14,624 bases of DNA from Ruminococcus sp. CAG:382 (GCA_000433115.1 FR892237.1:1711-16334); one strand, 5' to 3'; counted from the stretch's first letter, positions 6,706 to 14,008 are shown. Translations and numbers: made by a program. Notes: generated from the sequence alone by a model not told the origin.

Positions 6706-8093
6706 ATGATCAATACCAATGATATTTTGGAAACAATAAATATGATAAGAGCGGAGCACCTTGATATTCGTACAATAACAATGGGCATTTCGCTTCTTGA
6801 CTGTGTTGACAGCGATTCCGGTGTCTGTGCCGATAAGATATACGACAAAATCACACATCGGGCAGAAAAACTCTGCGAAACCGGTGAAAATATTGAAAAG
6901 GAATACGGCATTCCGATTATTAACAAGCGTGTTTCCGTCACGCCAATCGCGCTTGTAGGCGGTACTTATCGGTGTGAAAATGATTTTTTGAAGCTTGCAA
7001 AGGCTCTTGACAGGGCGGCAGCGACGCTTGAAATCAATTTTATCGGCGGATATTCCGCACTGGTTCAGAAGGGTATGACACCTGCCGACAAGGCGCTTAT
7101 TAACTCCATTCCCGAGGCGCTGAGTACAACGGAGCGCGTATGCTCTTCAATTAACGTCGCTTCCACAAAAGCGGGCATCAATATGGATGCTGTCGCACTG
7201 ATGGGGAGGATTATCCGCAAAACAACCGAGGAAGGATTATCCGCAAAACAGCCGAAATAACGGCTGATCGCGATTCGATTGGCTGCGCGAAGCTTGTCGT
7301 GTTTGCAAACGCGCCCGACGACAATCCTTTCATGGCAGGCGCTTTTCACGGAGTCGGCGAGGGAGACACGGTCATCAACGTGGGCGTTTCCGGTCCCGGT
7401 GTTGTCGGCGCGGCTGTCAAGGCACATCCTGAGGCTGATTTCACTGAGCTTTCGGAAATAATCAAAAAGACTGCTTTCAAAATAACACGTGTCGGTCAGC
7501 TTGTCGCACGTGAAGCGGCACGGCGTCTTGATGTTCCGTTCGGTATAATTGACCTTTCTCTCGCTCCCACTCCGGCTGTCGGTGATTCCGTTGCGCGTAT
7601 CCTCGAAGGGATGGGTATTGACATATGCGGCGGTTACGGAACAACCGCGGCGCTTGCTTTACTTAACGATGCGGTCAAAAAAGGCGGTGTCATGGCATCC
7701 TCTTCTGTCGGAGGTCTGTCCGGCGCATTCATTCCCGTATCAGAGGATGAAGGCATGATAGCGGCTGCAAAGAGCGGTGCCCTCCGTCTCGAAAAGCTGG
7801 AAGCGATGACTGCGGTTTGTTCGGTCGGGCTTGATATGATCGTCATACCGGGATGCACGACTGCTGATGTTATTTCGGGCATAATTGCCGACGAAATCTC
7901 GATCGGAGTTGCGAATACCAAGACCACTGCTGTCAGGGTTATTCCCGCTATCGGAAAAAAGAGCGGAGAGATGCTGACGTTCGGCGGACTTCTCGGTGAA
8001 GCTCCGATCATGGAGATCAATCAGACCTCGCCGGCAAAATTCATAGCACGTGGCGGACATATTCCGGCACCGATTCATTCGCTCAAAAACTGA
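6706..8093 (+). pseudogene. UPF0210 (DUF711/PFL-like) family protein, frameshifted
   Basis: The first part (6706-7260) reads through IRTITMGISLLDC, GIPIINKRVSVTPIALVGG, FIGGYSALVQKG and NSIPEAL to MGRIIRKT, then a stray tail and a TAA. The family continues in another frame from about 7250 (CAKLVVFANAPDDNPFMAGA, VINVGVSGPGVV, LSLAPTPAVGDSVARIL, GLSGAFIPVSEDEGMIAAA, GGHIPAPIHSLKN). The cause is a 26-base insertion: the 18 bases at 7207-7224 recur at 7233-7250. Removing 26 bases restores one frame of exactly 453 codons plus stop, close to the roughly 445-450 residues of relatives. Every other part looks intact, so the lesion is recent, switchable, or an assembly error. GAGG precedes the start, and the gene follows the ACT gene by 9 bases. 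The biochemical function of the family is not established. Confidence 0.85.
7207..7250 (+). repeat. 18-bp direct repeat with 26-bp offset inside the UPF0210 gene
   Basis: AGGATTATCCGCAAAACA occurs at 7207-7224 and again at 7233-7250, with eight bases (ACCGAGGA) between. The offset of 26 is not a multiple of three. Loss of one repeat plus the spacer would restore the reading frame exactly. Confidence 0.95.
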
Positions 8094-8133
8094 ATAAGAG
8101 ATTTTACGATGCTGCTTCGGCGTTGTGCAATCA

Positions 8134-8160
8134 ATGAATATTATTCGTATTTTTATTCAT
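8134..8160. promoter_or_regulatory. Inverted repeat with TGAAT/ATTCA arms upstream of argG
   Basis: ATGAATA (8134-8140) and TATTCAT (8154-8160) form perfect 7-bp arms around an AT-rich 13-base centre. TGAAT/ATTCA half-sites resemble arginine-repressor boxes, but the spacing does not fit a standard 18-bp box. It lies about 100 bases upstream of the argG -35, so an ArgR role is speculative. Confidence 0.25.
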
Positions 8161-8169
8161 GTATCGCAT

Positions 8170-8190
8170 GACGCCTTTTTTGCGTCTTTG
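8170..8190 (+). terminator. Weak hairpin after the UPF0210 gene
   Basis: GACGC (8170-8174) and GCGTC (8182-8186) enclose a T-rich loop and are followed by TTTG. The stem is only 5 bp and the T tail short, so termination would be inefficient. It is the only candidate between the UPF0210 gene and the argG promoter. Confidence 0.3.
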
Positions 8191-8257
8191 TACGGTAAAT
8201 ACAATAACTACGGCACACCGCAAGGAATGTTTGAACAGTATTGCAGATACTACCCCC

Positions 8258-8286
8258 TTGACAAATCACTTTTATGAGTGTATAAT
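8258..8286 (+). promoter_or_regulatory. argGH promoter, perfect consensus
   Basis: TTGACA (8258-8263), a 17-base spacer and TATAAT (8281-8286). The start is predicted near 8293, giving a leader of about 36 bases. A fully consensus promoter on a biosynthetic operon suggests control by a repressor. Confidence 0.85.
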
Positions 8287-8313
8287 TAATGCATACTTAA
8301 TGCATATATGCAT
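8286..8313. promoter_or_regulatory. ATGCAT repeat cluster, candidate operator of argGH
   Basis: TTAATGCATA occurs at 8286-8295 and 8297-8306 (11-base period). A third ATGCAT at 8308-8313 makes ATGCATATATGCAT (8300-8313) a perfect 14-base palindrome. The cluster starts at the last base of the -10 and covers the transcription start, a typical repressor position. ArgR is the natural candidate but this is inferred. Confidence 0.45.
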
Positions 8314-8328
8314 CTGGAGGGCTTAATT

Positions 8329-9555
8329 ATGAATAAAAAGAATATAAAAAAGGTCGTGCTTGCATATTCGGGCGGACTCGATACTTCAATCATAATTCCG
8401 TGGCTGAAGGAAAACTACAATAACTGTGAAGTCATTGCCGTTTCGGGTGACGTCGGGCAGGGAACAGAGCTTGACGGTCTTGAAGAAAAGGCACTGAAAA
8501 CCGGAGCTTCAAAACTTTATATCGAAGATCTTAAAAAAGAATTTGTTGAGGATTATATTTTCCCGACTATGAAGGCGGGGGCAGTTTATGAGGACGATTA
8601 TCTCCTCGGCACTTCGTTCGCACGCCCTGTGATCGCAAAACGGATTGCGGAAATTGCGCTTGCCGAAGGTGCTGACGCTATCTGCCACGGCTGTACCGGA
8701 AAGGGAAATGATCAGGTTCGTTTTGAGCTTACAATAATGGCTTTTGCGCCTCAGATGCAGATAATTGCACCGTGGCGTGAATGGTCGATAAAGTCTCGTG
8801 ACGAAGAGATCGACTATGCTGAGGCGCATAATATACCTCTCAAGATAAATCGTGAAACCAATTATTCAAAGGACAAAAATCTCTGGCATCTTTCCCATGA
8901 AGGTCTTGATCTGGAGGATCCCGCAAATGAGCCTCTTTATAACAAAGACGGCTTCCTTGAGATGGGTGTTTCTCCCGAAAAGGCTCCTGACAAGCCCACG
9001 TATGTGACCATTCACTTCGAAAAAGGAATTCCTAACGCAATTGACGGAAAGGCTGTCGGTGCTGTTGAATGCATCGAAAAGCTTAATAAGCTCGGAGGTG
9101 AAAACGGTATTGGTCTTGCCGATCTTGTCGAAAACCGTCTTGTCGGTATGAAATCACGCGGAGTTTATGAGACGCCCGGCGGAACAATTCTTTACCGTGC
9201 GCATCAGGTTCTCGAAACCATCTGCCTTGACAGGGATACTCAGCATTATAAGGCGCAAATCGCTCAGAAATTCGCCGAGCTTGTATACTACGGTCAGTGG
9301 TTCACACCTCTTCGCGAAGCGCTTTCTGCTTTTGTGGACAAAACTCAGGAGACTGTTACCGGTGATGTTACTCTCAAGCTCTATAAGGGCAATATTATCA
9401 ATGCTGGCGTAACCTCGCCGTATTCTCTCTATGACCCCGAAATCGCAACGTTCGATGCCGATAACCTTTATGATCAGAAAGATTCGGCAGGCTTCATAAA
9501 GCTGTTCGGCCTCCCCCTCAAGGTTGCGGCAGCCGTCAGGAATAAGAATAAATGA
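8329..9555 (+). CDS. argG: Argininosuccinate synthase
   Basis: 408 residues, the usual length of the enzyme. It joins citrulline and aspartate with ATP to give argininosuccinate, the penultimate step of arginine synthesis in the cytoplasm. The N-terminal ATP pyrophosphatase-type loop is AYSGGLDTS (12-20). Other family signatures are SGDVGQGTEL, GTSFARPVIAKRI, HGCTGKGNDQVRFEL, PWREW, RETNYSKDKNLWHLSHEG and VGMKSRGVYETPGG. The ATG at 8329 is chosen because GGAGG at 8316-8320 lies 8 bases upstream; an in-frame ATG at 8308 sits within the operator-like repeats and would precede that site. It overlaps argH by four bases (ATGA). No other arginine genes are in the window. Confidence 0.97.
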   Translation: MNKKNIKKVVLAYSGGLDTSIIIPWLKENYNNCEVIAVSGDVGQGTELDGLEEKALKTGASKLYIEDLKKEFVEDYIFPTMKAGAVYEDDYLLGTSFARPVIAKRIAEIALAEGADAICHGCTGKGNDQVRFELTIMAFAPQMQIIAPWREWSIKSRDEEIDYAEAHNIPLKINRETNYSKDKNLWHLSHEGLDLEDPANEPLYNKDGFLEMGVSPEKAPDKPTYVTIHFEKGIPNAIDGKAVGAVECIEKLNKLGGENGIGLADLVENRLVGMKSRGVYETPGGTILYRAHQVLETICLDRDTQHYKAQIAQKFAELVYYGQWFTPLREALSAFVDKTQETVTGDVTLKLYKGNIINAGVTSPYSLYDPEIATFDADNLYDQKDSAGFIKLFGLPLKVAAAVRNKNK

Positions 9556-10940
9556 GCGCGGAAAAGTTGTGGTCCGGTCGCTTCTCGGGATCGACCGACA
9601 GTCGTGCGGACGATTTCAATTCCTCTATCGGATTCGACAAACGTCTTTATCGGCACGATATTCTCGGTTCAATTGCCCATGCGAGAATGCTCGGCAAAAA
9701 GGGAATAATCGCTTCCGAAGAAGCGAACCTCATTGAAAGCACCCTTTCGGATATACTGCAGGAAATTGAAGACGGCAGTCTTGATTTTGATTACGGATGT
9801 GAGGACATCCATATGTTTGTCGAGAAGGTGTTGACAGACCGTATCGGTGACGTCGGGAAAAAACTGCATACTGCGCGCAGTCGTAACGATCAGGTTGCGT
9901 TTGATTTCAGATATTGGCTCAGAGATGAAGCGCTGTGCGTAATTTCACTGACGAAAGAACTTATGCGCGTGCTGTGCAATCAGGCTGAAAAACATTGCGA
10001 AACCATAATGCCGTCGTACACGCATTTACAGCGCGCTCAGCCGGCTGTTTTGGGACACCACCTCATGGCGTATGTATTCATGCTTTCGCGTGATGTGGAG
10101 CGCATGAACGACGCCATGAAACGATTGAACATATCGCCGCTCGGCAGCTGTGCTCTTGCGGGTACTACGTTTGATACCGACCGATTCATGACAGCGGAGC
10201 TTTGCGGATTCTCAGCTCCGTGTATGAATTCGATGGACGGAGTTTCCGACCGCGATTTCTGCATCGAATATCTGTCGACGTTCGCAACCGAAATGATGCA
10301 TCTTTCACGCCTGGCGGAGGAAACAATCATCTGGTCTTCGTTGGAATTCCGCGTCGTTACTCTTGATGACAGCTTCACCACAGGCTCAAGTATTATGCCG
10401 CAGAAGAAAAATTCCGACATGGCAGAGCTGATACGTGGTAAAACCGGACGTGTTTACGGCGATCTGATGTCTATCCTCACGGTGATGAAGGGATTGCCTC
10501 TTGCGTACAATAAGGATATGCAGGAGGACAAGGAGTGCTTGTTTGACGCGGTTGACACTCTGAAGCAGTGTCTGACCGTTGCGGCACCTATGTACGCGAC
10601 TGCGACATATAATGCCGAAGTTCTGCGTAAAGCAGCATCTGACGGGTTCATAAATGCCACAGACCTCGCGGATTACCTTGTGGGCAAGGGATTACCGTTC
10701 AGAACTGCTTACAAGATTGTCGGAAACATTGTCGGAGATTGCGAACACAGCGGTAAGAACCTCGAAACGCTGACGCTGGACGAGTATAAGAATTATTCCG
10801 AAGTGTTTGATGAAAAGCTGTTTGACGCAATATCGCTTGAAAATTGTGTTAAGCGCCGTACATCATACGGCGGAACGTCGCCGGATTCGGTAAAAAAACA
10901 GATAGATTTTGTGAAGAAAAACTTTCTCACAGATAATTGA
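9552..10940 (+). CDS. argH: Argininosuccinate lyase
   Basis: 462 residues, normal length. It splits argininosuccinate into arginine and fumarate, the final step of the pathway, as a cytoplasmic tetramer of the fumarase/aspartase superfamily. Visible signatures are LWSGRFSG at the N-terminus, HTARSRNDQVAFDFR, SYTHLQRAQP with the catalytic-type H158, and the mobile loop GSSIMPQKKN (278-287) with the catalytic serine S280. The residue after the loop is S where most homologues have P, a change I believe is common in Clostridia. The start overlaps the argG stop as ATGA, with AGGA upstream, so the pair is translationally coupled. A hairpin at 10956-10999 follows. Confidence 0.97.
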   Translation: MSAEKLWSGRFSGSTDSRADDFNSSIGFDKRLYRHDILGSIAHARMLGKKGIIASEEANLIESTLSDILQEIEDGSLDFDYGCEDIHMFVEKVLTDRIGDVGKKLHTARSRNDQVAFDFRYWLRDEALCVISLTKELMRVLCNQAEKHCETIMPSYTHLQRAQPAVLGHHLMAYVFMLSRDVERMNDAMKRLNISPLGSCALAGTTFDTDRFMTAELCGFSAPCMNSMDGVSDRDFCIEYLSTFATEMMHLSRLAEETIIWSSLEFRVVTLDDSFTTGSSIMPQKKNSDMAELIRGKTGRVYGDLMSILTVMKGLPLAYNKDMQEDKECLFDAVDTLKQCLTVAAPMYATATYNAEVLRKAASDGFINATDLADYLVGKGLPFRTAYKIVGNIVGDCEHSGKNLETLTLDEYKNYSEVFDEKLFDAISLENCVKRRTSYGGTSPDSVKKQIDFVKKNFLTDN

Positions 10941-10955
10941 ACCGTATTTTATATT

Positions 10956-11006
10956 AACGGCAGGAGTGCTTTTTGCAGTCAAAGGGCGCATCTGCCGTTT
11001 TGTTTC
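10956..11006 (+). terminator. Probable argGH terminator
   Basis: AACGGCAG (10956-10963) pairs with CTGCCGTT (10992-10999) across a 28-base loop, followed by TTGTTT. The long loop makes it only a moderate candidate, but it lies 15 bases after the argH stop. Confidence 0.5.
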
Positions 11007-11050
11007 GGAAAAGATTTTTGGGGAGTTTTCGAAAATATTGGGTTTTGCTA

Positions 11051-11079
11051 TTGACATTTGCCTTGAATTGTGATATAAT
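11051..11079 (+). promoter_or_regulatory. tRNA-Pro promoter, perfect consensus
   Basis: TTGACA (11051-11056), a 17-base spacer and TATAAT (11074-11079). The predicted start near 11086 lies about five bases before the mature tRNA 5' end. Confidence 0.85.
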
Positions 11080-11090
11080 CTTCAACGCGT

Positions 11091-11167
11091 CGGGGCGTGG
11101 CTCAGCTTGGTAGAGTGCTTGGTTCGGGACCAAGAGGCCGGAGGTTCAAATCCTCTCGCTCCGACCA
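11091..11167 (+). tRNA. tRNA-Pro, anticodon CGG
   Basis: 77 bases including an encoded CCA. The acceptor stem CGGGGCG pairs with CGCTCCG (one G-U), the discriminator is A, and the anticodon arm is CTTGG-TTCGGGA-CCAAG, placing CGG at positions 34-36. The T arm carries the GGTTCAAATCC motif and the D arm the GCTCAGCTTGGTAGAGTGC pattern. This isoacceptor reads CCG codons. It is a solitary tRNA gene with its own promoter and terminator. Confidence 0.96.
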
Positions 11168-11215
11168 ATTCGGATATTCATAATGGCGAGTTATGAATAT
11201 CCGAATTTTTTATAT
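11167..11215 (+). terminator. Terminator of the tRNA-Pro gene
   Basis: A perfect 17-bp stem (11167-11183 with 11191-11207) with a 7-base loop TGGCGAG, followed by a T-rich tract. Its left arm begins at the final A of the tRNA CCA. Confidence 0.85.
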
Positions 11216-11243
11216 TTTTTATTTTCATGAAGAAAAAAATTTT

Positions 11244-11288
11244 AAAAGCGCAGACCTGTCTATCGGAATAAGACAGGCCTGCGCTTTT
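11244..11288. terminator. Bidirectional terminator between the tRNA and the msmX-like gene
   Basis: An 18-bp stem with one mismatch (11244-11261 with 11271-11288, core GCGCAG and CCTGTCT) and a 9-base loop. T-rich flanks occur on both strands. It mainly serves the leftward gene ending at 11359 and backs up the tRNA terminator. Confidence 0.8.
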
Positions 11289-11358
11289 TAAAGTTGAATT
11301 GGTTGTTAAGATTAAGTAATTCGTTTTGCGAATTTTACAGGGCACTCTGTTAACAGAC

Positions 11359-12480
11359 TCAGTGAACTATTATCTGTTCGGTATCCTTATCAAAGAAGTG
11401 GATGCGAGTGGTATCGATAGCAATCTTGATCGTGTCACCGCCCTTTGCAGTAGAGCGAGAAGAGACACGGCTGATGACGTTGGTTTCTTCATCAAGAGAG
11501 AGATACAGATAAATTTCTGCGCCCATTAATTCGGTGAAGTCAACGTATGCTTCGATAGTGCTGTCGGGGAACTGACCGAGATAAATCGGTTCGTCGTGGA
11601 GAAGCTCGGGACGGATACCGGCGACAACTTCTTTGCCGATATAGGGCTTAAGATTTTCATCCTCAGCTTTATCCTTAGGCAGCTTGAAGCGTCTGCCGCA
11701 GAATTCGAAATAAACATCTGAAGAACCCTTTTCCTGAGTAAGGGTACCGTTGATGAAGTTCATCTGAGGAGTGCCTATGAAGCCTGCGACGAACATATTG
11801 CAGGGATAGTCATAAAGGTTCTGAGGAGTATCGACCTGCTGAATGAGACCGTCCTTCATAACAACGATACGGGTTGCCATGGTCATAGCCTCGACCTGGT
11901 CGTGGGTAACGTAGATGAAGGTTGTCTTGAGTCTCTGGTGGAGCTTTGTAAGCTCGCTTCTCATCGATGCACGGAGCTTAGCGTCCAGGTTGGAGAGAGG
12001 TTCGTCGAGCAGGAATACCTTAGGTTCACGGACGATTGCACGACCAAGTGCGACACGCTGCTTCTGACCGCCGGAAAGAGCTTTGGGACGTCTGTCCAGG
12101 AGGTGAGAGATATCAAGAATTCTTGCGGCTTCTTCAACGCGGCGCTTGATTTCTTCCTTTCTTACCTTGCGGAGCTTAAGACCGAATGACATGTTGTCGA
12201 AGACGGTCATATGAGGATACAGAGCGTAGTTTTGGAACACCATCGCTATGTCTCTGTCCTTAGGAGCGACGTCGTTGACGCGCTTGTTATCGATGAAGAG
12301 TTCGCCTTCCGTGATTTCTTCAAGGCCGGCGATCATTCGAAGAGTTGTACTTTTGCCGCAACCCGAAGGTCCGACGAGAACGATGAATTCCTTATCCTTG
12401 ATTTCGAGACAGAAATCCGAAACTGCGGTAACTCCGCCCGGATATCTCTTGTAAATGTGTTTAAAGAGAACACTTGCCAT
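11359..12480 (-). CDS. MsmX/UgpC-type sugar ABC transporter ATP-binding protein
   Basis: 373 residues, normal for the MsmX/MsmK/UgpC/MalK group. The nucleotide-binding domain shows Walker A GPSGCGKST (37-45), the Q-loop in VFQNYALYPH (Q83), signature LSGGQKQ (135-141), Walker B VFLLDE (155-160) and the switch histidine VTHD (H193). A C-terminal regulatory OB-fold (TOBE) region follows from about 235 (GFIGTPQMNF, then VVAGIRPE). No sugar-binding protein or permease is adjacent, so it probably acts like MsmX of Bacillus, a shared ATPase for several carbohydrate importers encoded elsewhere; this is inferred. The start has AGGAGGTT 10 bases upstream. A -10-like TATTAT lies at 12542-12537 with only a weak -35. 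Confidence 0.92.
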   Translation of the reverse strand: MASVLFKHIYKRYPGGVTAVSDFCLEIKDKEFIVLVGPSGCGKSTTLRMIAGLEEITEGELFIDNKRVNDVAPKDRDIAMVFQNYALYPHMTVFDNMSFGLKLRKVRKEEIKRRVEEAARILDISHLLDRRPKALSGGQKQRVALGRAIVREPKVFLLDEPLSNLDAKLRASMRSELTKLHQRLKTTFIYVTHDQVEAMTMATRIVVMKDGLIQQVDTPQNLYDYPCNMFVAGFIGTPQMNFINGTLTQEKGSSDVYFEFCGRRFKLPKDKAEDENLKPYIGKEVVAGIRPELLHDEPIYLGQFPDSTIEAYVDFTELMGAEIYLYLSLDEETNVISRVSSRSTAKGGDTIKIAIDTTRIHFFDKDTEQIIVH

Positions 12481-12573
12481 ATGTAAAGTTAACCTCCTGG
12501 GGTGTGGGTTCTTGACCTCACTTTTGTACTGCTAATATAATACCAAAAAAATCACAAAAAAGAAAGAGCTTTA

Positions 12574-12619
12574 TTGCATAAAAATGAGGCTTTCAATTTG
12601 GCGATGTTGCATAAAAATG
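12574..12619. repeat. Spaced 13-bp direct repeat upstream of the msmX-like gene
   Basis: TTGCATAAAAATG occurs at 12574-12586 and 12607-12619, each followed by NGG, with a 33-base offset (about three helical turns). It lies upstream of the predicted -10 at 12537-12542, so paired regulator binding is possible. No regulator is assigned. Confidence 0.5.
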
Positions 12620-12627
12620 TGGGAATT

Positions 12628-13338
12628 CTAACCCTTTTGTGCCAATATAAGGGATTTGGCTTCAGCGTCAGTGAGGAAACGATAGCGCCCCTCGGGAAGT
12701 GAAGAGTCAAGAGAGAGCGGACCGAAATCTGTTCTTTTGAGATAGGTTACTTTATTTCCGGTAGCTTCAAAAATGCGCTTTACTAGGTGGAACATTCCTT
12801 CCGTAACGGTTATGTAGCCTTCGCATGGGGATGTTATTTCAAGACTTGCGGGTTTTGCCGTAGCGTCGCCGTCCAGCTTTATACCTTTTTCTATCTCTTT
12901 TGTGAAACGGCTGTCATACGGCTTTTCAAGGCGGAAGAAATATCTTTTCGGGACGTGTTTCTTCGGTGAAAGCAGATCGTGTGCAAGTATTCCGTCGTTC
13001 GAGATAATCAGAAGCCCTACGGTATACTTGTCCAGTCTTCCGACAGGGAACATTCCTCTGCGAAGATCGGCTTCGTCAATAAGAGACATTACGGTCGGAG
13101 CTGTCGGGTCATCGGTTGAACATATGCAGCCGGCAGGTTTGTTCATCATAATATAATAAAACTTCTGCCGGTTGACCGGATTTCCGTCCAGTTCCAGTAT
13201 ATCGTCGTCGTTAATTTTATCATCGGCACTTTTTACAGCTGTGCCGTTTACGGTTATACGATGTTTCTTTGCCGCTTCCTTTGCGTCGCGACGCGACATA
13301 AGTCCGGCATTTGAAAGGATTTTGTCGATGCGTTCCAT
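12628..13338 (-). CDS. rsuA: 16S rRNA pseudouridine synthase, RsuA type
   Basis: 236 residues. An N-terminal S4 RNA-binding domain (about 1-48, ERIDKILSNAGLMSRRDAK) precedes the RsuA/RluB catalytic domain (about 60-230). The catalytic motif is GRLDKYTVGLLIISNDG (100-116), with the nucleophile aspartate at D103. LSPKKHVPKRYFFRL points to RsuA, which isomerises a single uridine in 16S rRNA (U516 in Escherichia coli), rather than RluB acting on 23S rRNA; the choice is made on that motif only. GGCGGA precedes the ATG at 13338, and this site overlaps the end of the small membrane protein gene upstream, so the two are likely cotranscribed with the DUF4830 gene. Confidence 0.9.
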   Translation of the reverse strand: MERIDKILSNAGLMSRRDAKEAAKKHRITVNGTAVKSADDKINDDDILELDGNPVNRQKFYYIMMNKPAGCICSTDDPTAPTVMSLIDEADLRRGMFPVGRLDKYTVGLLIISNDGILAHDLLSPKKHVPKRYFFRLEKPYDSRFTKEIEKGIKLDGDATAKPASLEITSPCEGYITVTEGMFHLVKRIFEATGNKVTYLKRTDFGPLSLDSSLPEGRYRFLTDAEAKSLILAQKG

Positions 13339-13342
13339 ATTG

Positions 13343-13471
13343 TTATCCGCCCAAAAATTCGCTTATATTATGATATATTATTATCAGATCCGGATACATA
13401 AGCAGCCCGATAAATGAAAGAATGAGTATTACCGCGATTGCCGCGGCAAATCCTGTGAAAAATCCGCGCAT
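13343..13471 (-). CDS. 42-residue single-span membrane miniprotein
   Basis: An unrecognised small ORF. It begins MRGFFTGFAAAIAVILILSF, continues as one hydrophobic helix to about residue 26, and ends in a short polar tail (YHNISEFLGG). AAGGTGG lies about 5 bases before the ATG at 13471. The stop at 13343 is 4 bases from the rsuA start, and its last codons supply the rsuA ribosome binding site, so coupling is likely. It fills the space between the DUF4830 and rsuA genes, all leftward. The start codon lies in one arm of a perfect 12-bp inverted repeat (13462-13500). The good ribosome binding site, membrane-helix composition and tight spacing support it as a real gene; the function is unknown. 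Confidence 0.65.
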   Translation of the reverse strand: MRGFFTGFAAAIAVILILSFIGLLMYPDLIIIYHNISEFLGG

Positions 13472-13500
13472 AAAAACCACCTTGATTATTATGCGCGGAT
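13462..13500 (-). promoter_or_regulatory. Hairpin covering the start codon of the 42-residue ORF
   Basis: Perfect 12-bp arms ATCCGCGCATAA (13462-13473) and TTATGCGCGGAT (13489-13500) flank a 15-base loop. In the leftward transcript the loop contains AAGGTGG and the 3' arm contains the ATG at 13471. The structure could limit translation or shape transcript processing. Confidence 0.6.
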
Positions 13501-13514
13501 CTCCGACAGGTCAT

Positions 13515-13991
13515 TCAGATATCTGCTTTCTCAAATCCGTGCATGAAGCCTTCGCCGTCCACACCGCAGACATCGCCGCCGACAATACGGTTTTTGTACA
13601 CGAGAAGGGTGATCATGACCTTACCGTCGTAGCCTGAATAGTCGGTCAGATAGTAGCTGTAACGCGTCAGACTTTTGCCGGCGTATTTTTTCAGGTTAAG
13701 TCCCTGAGAACGCTGAAGGTCATTGTATTTTGTGTATACCGCGTCGAAATCATCGGGTACGCGTACTTCGCATTCGGAAGCAAGCCCGACGACGGTGTAT
13801 CCGAAGGATTCAATAAAGCCGATCCTGTCCTCGTCGGTCTTGATGTTGTTATAATCAATTGTCACTGCAGCAACGGTACCTGCGTCGCCGTAACCGGGAA
13901 CAAGCGTTATCAGCGCAAGCAATGATGCGACTGCGAGAAGTACGACGGCAAAAAACTTTATTTTCGATGCTTTGAAGGTGTAAATGAACAT
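13515..13991 (-). CDS. DUF4830 domain-containing protein
   Basis: 158 residues. A membrane segment at about 13-32 (FFAVVLLAVASLLALITLV) after a short positively charged N-terminus suggests an anchored protein with its C-terminal domain outside. That domain matches what I know of DUF4830, with EVRVPDDFDAVYTKYNDLQ, QGLNLKKYAGKSLTRYSY, VYKNRIVGGDVCGVDG and a terminal MHGF. No function is established for the family. GGAG lies 9-10 bases before the ATG at 13991. The gene is followed by the 42-residue ORF and rsuA on the same strand. A palindrome at 14009-14030 overlaps its likely -10. Confidence 0.8.
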   Translation of the reverse strand: MFIYTFKASKIKFFAVVLLAVASLLALITLVPGYGDAGTVAAVTIDYNNIKTDEDRIGFIESFGYTVVGLASECEVRVPDDFDAVYTKYNDLQRSQGLNLKKYAGKSLTRYSYYLTDYSGYDGKVMITLLVYKNRIVGGDVCGVDGEGFMHGFEKADI

Positions 13992-14008
13992 ACAGACGCG
14001 CTCCTTGA

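Noticed and set aside
7299..8093. Second half of UPF0210 as an independent gene starting at GTG 7299
   Set aside because: No convincing ribosome binding site, the start lies inside a conserved strand (LVVFANA), and removing 26 bases joins it perfectly to the first half.
8286..8313. ATGCAT repeats as a CRISPR or riboswitch element
   Set aside because: Units are only 6-10 bases with almost no spacer, and the leader of about 36 bases is too short for a riboswitch; an operator explains it better.
11902..12486. Plus-strand frames of 91-95 residues
   Set aside because: Antisense to the MsmX-like ATPase gene with its full set of motifs.
13422..13637. 71-residue plus-strand frame
   Set aside because: It crosses the 42-residue ORF, the hairpin and the DUF4830 3' end in antisense, with no ribosome binding site or similarity.
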